Translations under genes and position numbers: made by a program
In this document: piece by piece, positions 6,487 to 11,102 of the stretch
How the letters are laid out: each line of letters opens with the position of its first letter
Numbering within the stretch: position 1 is the stretch's first letter
Assembly (NCBI GenBank): GCA_002427975.1
Contig: DIZT01000172.1
Coordinates: forward strand, 1 to 11,102
Direction of reading: 5' to 3'
DNA length: 11,102 bases
Origin: Micrococcaceae bacterium UBA6021
Lineage (GTDB): Bacteria; Actinomycetota; Actinomycetes; Actinomycetales; Micrococcaceae
Notes under the pieces: generated by a model
Told to the model about the DNA's origin: nothing
Seen by the model: the letters and a program-made list of their open reading frames with translations, nothing else
The model's database searches: none

Positions 6487-7281
6487 ATGCGTTTAGCAGT
6501 AGCCCAAATCATCACAGGAGCGGATCCGGCAGCCAACCTGGAGCTGATCCGAGACTACGCCACCCGCGCCCAAGCCGCGGGCGCCGAGCTCGCAGTCTTC
6601 CCGGAAGCTGCCATGCGTGCCTTCGGGAATTCGCTTGCCGATATTGCCGAACCGCTCGATGGCCCCTGGGCCAACGCCGTCCGCGGAATCGCCGGGGAGC
6701 TGGGGATCACGATTGTGGCGGGCATGTTCACCCCGGGGCGCAACGGCCGGGTGCGGAACACCTTGCTTGTAACCGGCCCGGGCACCAACACCTCCTACGA
6801 CAAGATCCACCTCTACGACGCCTTCGGTTTCTCCGAGTCCGATACGGTCGACGCCGGCACCTCGCCGGTGACGTTTGAGGTCAACGGGACGGTCATCGGC
6901 CTGGCCACCTGCTACGACGTGCGCTTCCCGGCCCTCTTCGCCGCCAATGCCCGGGCCGGTGCCCAGATCAACATCGTCTGCGCTTCCTGGGGGGCCGGTC
7001 CCGGAAAAGCGGAACAGTGGGACCTGCTGGTCCGCGCCCGTGCCCTGGACAGCACCACGTTCGTCGTGGCGTGCGGGCAGGGCGACCCCGCGAGCATCGG
7101 CCAGGGGTCCGCGGATTCCGCACCCACCGGCATCGGACGCAGCGCCGTGGTCTCCCCGCTCGGCAAACCCCTTGTCACTCTCGGCCGCGAACCGCAAGTG
7201 GCCCTGATCGACATCGACCCCTCCGAAATAGCGGCCGTCCGCTCCGCACTGCCCGTGCTGGCCAACGCGCGAGCCCTATAG
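6487..7281 (+). CDS. Carbon-nitrogen hydrolase family protein (nitrilase superfamily amidohydrolase)
   Basis: A 264-residue cytoplasmic enzyme that should cleave a non-peptide C-N bond (amide, carbamoyl or nitrile) with a Glu-Lys-Cys catalytic set. Visible residues are Glu40 in AVFPEAAM, Lys106 in YDKIHLYD, Cys142 in GLATCYDVRFP and the additional Glu117 of the family. The SWGAGPGKAEQWDLLVRARALD segment (168-188) is typical of the superfamily. The length fits the small Nit/omega-amidase-like branches rather than true nitrilases (over 300 aa). The ATG at 6460 is in frame but lies in the operator without a Shine-Dalgarno; ATG 6487 follows GGAG by 7 nt and begins MRLAVAQI, the usual N-terminus. 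It is divergent from gntR, with the GTATAC operator between, and is followed 44 nt later by a cupin gene, probably in one operon. The substrate is unknown; an amide or carbamoyl acid imported by the nearby MHS transporter is plausible. Confidence 0.9.
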   Translation: MRLAVAQIITGADPAANLELIRDYATRAQAAGAELAVFPEAAMRAFGNSLADIAEPLDGPWANAVRGIAGELGITIVAGMFTPGRNGRVRNTLLVTGPGTNTSYDKIHLYDAFGFSESDTVDAGTSPVTFEVNGTVIGLATCYDVRFPALFAANARAGAQINIVCASWGAGPGKAEQWDLLVRARALDSTTFVVACGQGDPASIGQGSADSAPTGIGRSAVVSPLGKPLVTLGREPQVALIDIDPSEIAAVRSALPVLANARAL

Positions 7282-7325
7282 GAAGTTTCCGCAAAGACCA
7301 GCCAGGACTGAAGGTCGTCTAGGAA

Positions 7326-7670
7326 GTGACGAGAATATTGAACAAGCCAGAAAAAGAATTCCACCACCCGGCCGGCGAATGGCAGCAGCCTGGACCCAAG
7401 AACAACGGCATCTGGGATCAGATACTTGCGCAGGACGCCGGCAGCGGGGAAGCTACCCTCCTCCAGCGGTATGAGGCCGGTGCCGCTACTCCTCCGGAAA
7501 CGATCGCCCATGAGTACTGGGAAGAAGTCATGATACTTTCCGGAGAATTGACCGACCTGCGGCTCGGGCAAACCTTTACGGCCGGCATGTATGCGTGCCG
7601 GCCGCCCGGTATGAAACATGGACCCTATCGAAGTGAATCGGGTTGCAGCATGCTGGTGTTCATCCGGTAG
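7326..7670 (+). CDS. Small ChrR-like cupin domain protein
   Basis: A 114-residue single-domain cupin resembling the ChrR cupin-like family. Motif 1 is ETIAHEYWEEVMILSGELTD (59-78) and motif 2 is GMYACRPPGMKHGPY (87-101), ending in ESGCSMLVFIR, which matches the family's closing strand. Candidate metal ligands are His62, Glu66 or Glu67, and His98. The second His of the usual HxH is Tyr64, so the metal site may be altered. In-frame stop codon 7320-7322 limits the start. GTG 7326 is used here, with AAGG 11 nt upstream, and TTG 7338, with AGGAAG 11 nt upstream, is an alternative. The gene follows the carbon-nitrogen hydrolase by 44 nt and is probably in its operon. Stand-alone cupins of this kind are often small enzymes or ligand-binding accessories in catabolic operons; no reaction can be named. 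Confidence 0.8.
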   Translation: MTRILNKPEKEFHHPAGEWQQPGPKNNGIWDQILAQDAGSGEATLLQRYEAGAATPPETIAHEYWEEVMILSGELTDLRLGQTFTAGMYACRPPGMKHGPYRSESGCSMLVFIR

Positions 7671-7675
7671 TCCTG

Positions 7676-7693
7676 GCCGGCACGGACCCCGGC
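7676..7693. terminator. Weak hairpin between convergent cupin and ANTAR genes
   Basis: GCCGG (7676-7680) and CCGGC (7689-7693) enclose an 8-nt loop in the 30-bp gap between convergent stop codons. A short T-rich TGTTTGG follows on the plus strand. Position favours a bidirectional terminator, but the stem is only 5 bp. Confidence 0.35.
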
Positions 7694-7700
7694 TGTTTGG

Positions 7701-8483
7701 CTATTCATCGTAAGTAGTGGGGAATTCCCGTTCGCCGCCAATTCCGGAAATGATGATGGCGGCCACTTCCTTTAACTTGATATTGCGGTAACTGGACGCC
7801 TTTACCAGTATCTGGAATGCCGCATCGCGATTGCACCGGTTCTGCGCCATGATGGCCCCAATGGCCGTATCAATGACGGTGCGGGATTTCAGGGCGGCCG
7901 AGAGGTCGTCACGCGCGTCGCGCAACTGAGCGATGTTGAGGGCAAGGTCCAGAGCCTTGGCCGCGATGCCCGTAAGCTCAACAGCCGCATCAATTCCGTG
8001 ATGCGGGAAGCCGTGCGTGGTGGGGGAATAGAGGTTAACCACGGCCTGCGCAGACGTTTGCAGGCGCATCGGAAGTGCAAGGATGGAGCCGATGCCCGCC
8101 TCGCCGGCGGTTTGGTTGTATTTGGGCCAACGGCGATCGGCCTCCAGGTCCGGGACATGGACCATGGTTTCTGTCCGAAGAGCTGTCAGGCCGGGTCCGT
8201 CGCCGACGCTTTTTTGCAGTTCGTTCAGGGTTCGCGCACGGGTGTCACTGCTGGCGTCGGCGACGGGCCTCTTCTGCCGGACCACCGTGATCCCACAGGA
8301 CAGGTGGTTCCCGGGCTGTGACAGTTGCACGGCGAAAATCGTGGCCGTGTCCGTCAGAAATTCCCGGAGGTCGGAGCTTGCCAGGACAAGGTCCTGGAGG
8401 TGCAGCACAAAGTCGTGCAGTCCGGCGCCGGTTCGTCCAACGCTGCCGACGGTGGGTTCGCGGATTTCAAAGTCCTGGGACAT
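7701..8483 (-). CDS. GAF-ANTAR protein, predicted RNA-binding transcription antiterminator
   Basis: A 260-residue cytoplasmic sensor. A GAF domain (about 25-185) includes VGDGPGLTALRTETMVHVPDLEADRRWP and ends at AKALDLAL. The C-terminal ANTAR domain (about 195-248) has the family pattern ALKSRTVIDTAIGAIMAQ, RDAAFQILVKASSYRNIKLKEVAAIII. ANTAR proteins bind paired hexaloop RNA hairpins and prevent early termination; in actinobacteria a GAF domain often supplies the signal input. The start is placed at ATG 8483, which begins the family-like sequence, though its Shine-Dalgarno is poor. The frame continues 28 codons upstream, with other ATGs inside that stretch. The gene faces the cupin operon and shares no obvious role with it. 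The ligand of the GAF domain and the RNA targets are not visible here. Confidence 0.88.
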   Translation of the reverse strand: MSQDFEIREPTVGSVGRTGAGLHDFVLHLQDLVLASSDLREFLTDTATIFAVQLSQPGNHLSCGITVVRQKRPVADASSDTRARTLNELQKSVGDGPGLTALRTETMVHVPDLEADRRWPKYNQTAGEAGIGSILALPMRLQTSAQAVVNLYSPTTHGFPHHGIDAAVELTGIAAKALDLALNIAQLRDARDDLSAALKSRTVIDTAIGAIMAQNRCNRDAAFQILVKASSYRNIKLKEVAAIIISGIGGEREFPTTYDE

Positions 8484-8679
8484 GTGCAAACTTGCGTAAT
8501 GGATCCGCCGTCGGCAGAGCATCATTCCCGGCCATGCGGCCTCAATTCCAAGCATCGCCGTGGTCACACGACCCGGCTGGCGGCTGTGCGCTCTCTTCGC
8601 GCGCGGCCCGTATGTTAAACCCCGGACCTTATGCCACCCGAAATCTCCTACCCCGACACTACGCCCTTCCAGTGCGGCC

Positions 8680-8693
8680 GCGGGCGGGCCCGC
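8680..8693 (-). terminator. GC hairpin after the SGNH remnant, possible relic terminator
   Basis: GCGGGC and GCCCGC flank GG. The element starts 11 nt past the remnant's stop codon in the minus-strand direction, where the intact gene's terminator would have been. There is no T-tract. Chance is possible in DNA this GC-rich. Confidence 0.3.
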
Positions 8694-8704
8694 AGAAGAT
8701 GGGG

Positions 8705-8899
8705 TCAGCGTGCGTCAGCCACGGCGGCGAGCTGCGGACCCAGCCGTGCGGCCATCAGCCGGTAGCCCGCATTGTCCGGGCGAAGCGTGTCCGGCATCAG
8801 GTCGGCGGCTTCGTCGGGGGTGAAGACGGCGGCGCCGTCCACATAGTGGATTCCGTGGTCGCCGCGTTCCCGCAAGACACTCACGACGCTGGGAACCTT
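8705..8899 (-). pseudogene. 3' remnant of an SGNH/GDSL hydrolase gene
   Basis: Read on the minus strand, 64 codons run from just after an in-frame TAG (8900-8902) to a TGA at 8705-8707. The peptide includes ERGDHGIHYVDGAAVFTP and then LMPDTLRPDNAGYRLMAARL. The second part matches the C-terminal block of SGNH hydrolases, where the usual form is DGLHPNxxGYxLMAxR and the Asp and His are catalytic. Here the catalytic His position is Arg (LRPD). No start codon with a ribosome-binding site, Ser block or oxyanion blocks are found upstream; the neighbouring lipoprotein gene's promoter lies there instead. I read this as the tail of a gene whose front was deleted. The alternative is a chance frame, but the ordered similarity argues against that. 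Recognition is from memory of the family. Confidence 0.6.
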
Positions 8900-8929
8900 C
8901 TACCGCGCGGCCAAGTTCGCCGCAGGCCA

Positions 8930-8949
8930 TCACGCTGTAGGCTCGGCAC
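8930..8949 (+). promoter_or_regulatory. Likely leaderless promoter of the lipoprotein hydrolase
   Basis: A TANNNT-type -10 box, TAGGCT (8938-8943), ends 6 nt before the ATG at 8950, the spacing typical of leaderless actinobacterial transcripts. No Shine-Dalgarno is present. A weak -35 (TTCGCC, 16 nt upstream of the -10) may accompany it. Confidence 0.45.
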
Positions 8950-9897
8950 ATGGCTGATCGGCGGCGTCGGACGTTTGTCTTCCGCACGCTGGCTGGCGCG
9001 GCGGCCGCGGGGGCCGTTGGAACTCTCGGCGCCGCGTGTTCGCCCGGCGTCGAGCGGGACGGTACCGCCGGTGGCGGCGCCAAAGGGGAGTCAGTGAAGC
9101 GGTACAAGTACCAGTACGGCGAGGACGCCAGCCAATGGGGCGAGCTCTTCCTGCCGGAATTGCCGGCCGGCGGCGAGCATCGCGGCGTGGTGGTGGTCAT
9201 CCATGGCGGCTACTGGCGCTCGCAATACGGCGCCGAGCTGGGGGAGCCCATCGCCAAGGACCTTGCCGCCCACGGCATGGCCGCCTGGAACCTTGAATAC
9301 CGCCGGGCCGGAAACGGCGGTGGCTGGCCGAACACTTTCATTGACGTGCTGGCCGGCCTCGACAAGCTGGATGACCTCGCGAGCAAACACGCCTTGAACG
9401 CGGGCCGGGTGGTGGCGCTTGGTCATTCGGCCGGCGGGCATCTGGCTGCCTGGGCTGCCGGCAGGGGCAAGCTCGCCCAGCTGGGGCTGCCGGACGCGGA
9501 CCGCCAGGTCCCGCGAAAGTCGGACGCCTCGGCGGTGCACCTCACCGGCGTGGTCAGCCAGTCCGGCCTGCTCAACCTGTCCGAGGCCGAGAAGCTGAAC
9601 CTCAGCAACGGTGCCGTGTGCAACCTGCTGGGCGGGTCGTCGTCGAAATATCCACACCGCCACAGATTCGCCGACCCCATGACCACCCTTCCGCTGGCCG
9701 TTCCGGTCATCGCTGTCCATGGATCCGAGGACACCACCGTTCCGCTGGGCCAGTCGGAGTCCTATGTCAACGCCGGAACCACCGCGCACATGGATGCCCG
9801 GCTGGTCAAGGTTCCCGGTGACCACTACGCGCTTATCGATCCCAAAACGCCTGGTTACCGGGCGTGCCGCGAGCTGGTCCGGTCGCTCCTGGGTTAG
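8950..9897 (+). CDS. Exported alpha/beta hydrolase lipoprotein, kynurenine-formamidase-like
   Basis: A 315-residue esterase or amidase. The N-terminus has RRRRTFVF (4-11), a hydrophobic stretch (13-27) and a lipobox-like LGAAC with Cys30. This predicts export, possibly by the Tat route, and lipid anchoring to the outer face of the membrane. The alpha/beta hydrolase domain (about 50-314) shows the oxyanion motif VIHGGYWR (83-90), the nucleophile elbow GHSAGGHLA (158-166, Ser160), the acid Asp261 in HGSEDTTVP and His292 in GDHYALID. The HGGYW form and GHSAGGHLA recall kynurenine formamidase and BD-FAE-like esterases, but those are cytoplasmic, so the substrate here is more likely extracellular or wall-associated. 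ATG 8950 has no Shine-Dalgarno and a -10 box directly upstream, so translation is probably leaderless. It stands alone, next to a remnant of another hydrolase gene. Fold and export are well supported; substrate is unknown. Confidence 0.88.
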   Translation: MADRRRRTFVFRTLAGAAAAGAVGTLGAACSPGVERDGTAGGGAKGESVKRYKYQYGEDASQWGELFLPELPAGGEHRGVVVVIHGGYWRSQYGAELGEPIAKDLAAHGMAAWNLEYRRAGNGGGWPNTFIDVLAGLDKLDDLASKHALNAGRVVALGHSAGGHLAAWAAGRGKLAQLGLPDADRQVPRKSDASAVHLTGVVSQSGLLNLSEAEKLNLSNGAVCNLLGGSSSKYPHRHRFADPMTTLPLAVPVIAVHGSEDTTVPLGQSESYVNAGTTAHMDARLVKVPGDHYALIDPKTPGYRACRELVRSLLG

Positions 9898-9945
9898 ATT
9901 CGGTTCCTCCGGGTTGGAATGCTCAAAATTGGTTCGTCATTTCTA

Positions 9946-9958
9946 GACATTGGATGTC
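9946..9958. promoter_or_regulatory. Possible operator upstream of the second GntR gene
   Basis: GACAT-TGG-ATGTC is an inverted repeat in the 128-bp gap before the gene starting at 10026. A TANNNT box, TACTCT (9970-9975), lies just downstream and may be the -10. An autoregulatory site of the downstream FCD regulator would fit. The arms are only 5 bp. Confidence 0.35.
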
Positions 9959-10025
9959 CCATCTCCTGTACTCTTGATGTGTAGGACGAGTCGCGACCCC
10001 TAAGCGCGGCAAGGAGGAGACCCAC

Positions 10026-10757
10026 GTGGCCATCGCATCGCAAGAAGTATCGCCCGCCCGGTTCAGTGCGCAGCTCCGCTCGCATGCGCTGCAAACCAGG
10101 ATTATGGACCTCATCCTGGACCGCGGCCTGGACGTCGGTGACGCGCTGCCCACCGAAAGTGAGCTCTCCGCCGAACTGGGCGTGGGCCGCAACACCGTCC
10201 GCGAATCCCTGAAAGTGCTGCAGGCCCTGGGCGTGATCGAGATCCGGCATGGTTTCGGCATGTTTGTGGCGCCGAACAACTTCAGCGCCCTGGTGTCCGG
10301 CCTGACCTTCCGTGGCCGGCTGTCCCTCCGCCATAAGGGCGAGGAGGCCATGGAGCTCATCGATGTGCGCCAGGCCCTCGAGTCCGGGCTGATCGGATCG
10401 GCGATTGACCTGCTCACCGACGAGCACCTGGCTGATCTGCGCGTCACCATGGAAGCCATGGAGAACGCGGCCAAGAAGGGCGAGCCCCTGTATGAGCACG
10501 ACGCCGAATTCCACCGCCGGCTGTACGCCCCCCTTAACAACGATCTGCTGATCAACCTCATGGATGTCTTCTGGCAGGTTTACCGCAAGATCCACCTGGC
10601 CCTCGGCACCGGCCCGGTCAACCTGGAGCAGCAGACGCAGGACCATTGGGACATCTTCGAGGCCGTGGCCAACAAGGACAAGGCCCTTGCGTCCGAACGC
10701 CTCCAGCGCCACTTTGACGGTATCCGCCTGAAACTCAAGGACGTCGCGGCCGCTTAG
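10026..10757 (+). CDS. GntR-family regulator (FCD domain), possibly of amino-sugar genes
   Basis: A 243-residue FadR-subfamily regulator. The wHTH (about 18-82) carries the signature LPTESELSAELGVGRNTVRESLKVLQALGVIEIRHG, and the wing ends GFGMFVA. The FCD domain (about 107-238) has the usual candidate metal ligands Asp159, His163, His207 and His229. The GTG start at 10026 is fixed by the strong AAGGAGGAG 7 nt upstream. It precedes nagB by 78 nt on the same strand, but with an intrinsic terminator between. Known NagR/DasR-type regulators of GlcNAc genes belong to the HutC branch, so if this protein controls nagB it does so with a different effector domain. The alternative is control of a sugar-acid gene outside the window. 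Its own gene has an inverted repeat upstream. Confidence 0.9.
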   Translation: MAIASQEVSPARFSAQLRSHALQTRIMDLILDRGLDVGDALPTESELSAELGVGRNTVRESLKVLQALGVIEIRHGFGMFVAPNNFSALVSGLTFRGRLSLRHKGEEAMELIDVRQALESGLIGSAIDLLTDEHLADLRVTMEAMENAAKKGEPLYEHDAEFHRRLYAPLNNDLLINLMDVFWQVYRKIHLALGTGPVNLEQQTQDHWDIFEAVANKDKALASERLQRHFDGIRLKLKDVAAA

Positions 10758-10779
10758 CCGGCATCTGCTGTTACCTCCG

Positions 10780-10816
10780 CCGCCCGCGCCCCGGGCGGAC
10801 TTTGCCCTGCTTTTTT
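10780..10816 (+). terminator. Intrinsic terminator between gntR and nagB
   Basis: The stem arms CCGCCCG (10780-10786) and CGGGCGG (10792-10798) enclose a 5-nt loop. A TTTTTT run follows at 10811-10816 after a short spacer that can form a small GGGC/GCCC stem of its own. It starts 22 nt after the regulator's stop codon and ends 19 nt before nagB. This is the only hairpin in the window with a proper T-tract. Confidence 0.65.
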
Positions 10817-10835
10817 CGTAGAGAGTGCCTTTGCC

Positions 10836-11102
10836 GTGGAAATTTTCGTAGTGCCTACCGCCTCAGCCACCGGTTCCGTTGCCGCCGGGATCCTTGCCGC
10901 CGTCATCCGCAGCAAGCCCGACGCCGTCCTCGGCGTGGCCACGGGCGGATCGCCGCTGCCGATCTACGCGGCGCTCGCCAACCACAGGCTGGACATGTCA
11001 TCCGTCCGGGCCTTCGCCCTCGACGAGTACGTGGGCCTTCCCGCCGGACATCCCGAAAGCTACGCCGAAGTTGTCCGGCGCGAAGTGACTGAAAAGCTGC
11101 AC
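10836..11102 (+). CDS. nagB: Glucosamine-6-phosphate deaminase, 3' end cut by window
   Basis: The enzyme converts glucosamine 6-phosphate to fructose 6-phosphate and ammonia, the last step of GlcNAc/GlcN catabolism, in the cytoplasm. The first 89 codons are visible. The GTG-started reading MEIFVVPTASATG leads into DAVLGVATGGSPLPIYAAL, the phosphate-binding loop of the NagB fold (GLATGSTP in most members). FALDEYVGLPAGHPESYAEVV follows, matching the family's FNLDEYVGL, HPxSY block with its catalytic Asp-Glu region. The start is chosen because the family's N-terminus (MEVxIxxT) aligns here; AGAGAG about 10 nt upstream is a fair ribosome-binding site. It follows an intrinsic terminator, so expression needs its own promoter in the short gap or read-through. 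The usual nagA and transport partners would lie to the right. Confidence 0.92.
   Translation, partial: MEIFVVPTASATGSVAAGILAAVIRSKPDAVLGVATGGSPLPIYAALANHRLDMSSVRAFALDEYVGLPAGHPESYAEVVRREVTEKLH

Larger units (their letters stand above)
8484..8949. other. 466-bp stretch without an intact gene
   Basis: It holds the upstream region of the minus-strand GAF-ANTAR gene, a GC hairpin, the 3' remnant of an SGNH hydrolase gene and, at its right end, the promoter of the lipoprotein hydrolase. Open frames here lack a ribosome-binding site and family resemblance. No promoter for the ANTAR gene could be assigned with confidence. Confidence 0.7.

Noticed and set aside
8318..9097. Plus-strand 259-codon frame over the intergenic stretch
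   Set aside because: It overlaps the start of two real genes, has no ribosome-binding site and looks compositionally like a shadow frame.
8715..9200. Minus-strand 161-codon frame opposite the lipoprotein hydrolase start
   Set aside because: It is antisense to a well-supported gene and is not the frame with SGNH similarity.
9894..10712. Minus-strand 272-codon frame opposite the second GntR gene
   Set aside because: It mirrors a firmly identified plus-strand regulator with a strong ribosome-binding site.
1..11102. CRISPR array, insertion sequence, prophage, toxin-antitoxin or tRNA
   Set aside because: I looked for regular repeats, transposase or integrase motifs and cloverleaf-like sequence and found none.

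Overview
The window comes from a high-GC actinobacterium. The proteins, the codon use (G/C-rich third positions that also open long antisense frames) and the likely leaderless starts fit a soil Micrococcaceae of the Arthrobacter/Pseudarthrobacter/Paenarthrobacter type. The genus is an inference; no rRNA or marker gene is present. I see no insertion sequence, CRISPR array, tRNA, rRNA or phage gene. This is chromosomal catabolic and regulatory DNA.

Region 1 (1-3526) is a creatine-utilisation segment. It holds the 3' part of an MHS-type MFS transporter cut by the left edge, then a creatinase in which every active-site residue I checked is conserved. A strong hairpin follows, then an IclR-family regulator. 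The transporter probably imports creatine or a related compound, the creatinase splits creatine into sarcosine and urea, and the IclR protein probably controls the set.

Region 2 (3558-7670) is the most intriguing part. It holds a DUF2848 protein (-), a second MHS transporter (+), a VanR/FadR-like GntR regulator (-), a carbon-nitrogen hydrolase of the nitrilase superfamily (+) and a small ChrR-like cupin (+). The genes form two divergent pairs. Both divergent promoter regions carry the palindromic core TGTATACA (4331-4342 and 6453-6468), the only two copies I noticed. I infer one small regulon that imports and hydrolyses an unidentified amide-, carbamoyl- or nitrile-type acid, controlled by the GntR protein. 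This is the candidate for an undescribed system.

Region 3 (7701-9897) has a GAF-ANTAR antiterminator protein (-), a stretch without an intact gene that keeps the 3' remnant of an SGNH/GDSL hydrolase gene (-), and a predicted exported lipoprotein alpha/beta hydrolase (+) related to kynurenine-formamidase-like esterases.

Region 4 (10026-11102) has a FadR-type GntR regulator, an intrinsic terminator, and the first 89 codons of nagB (glucosamine-6-phosphate deaminase), cut by the right edge. This is probably the start of an amino-sugar locus.
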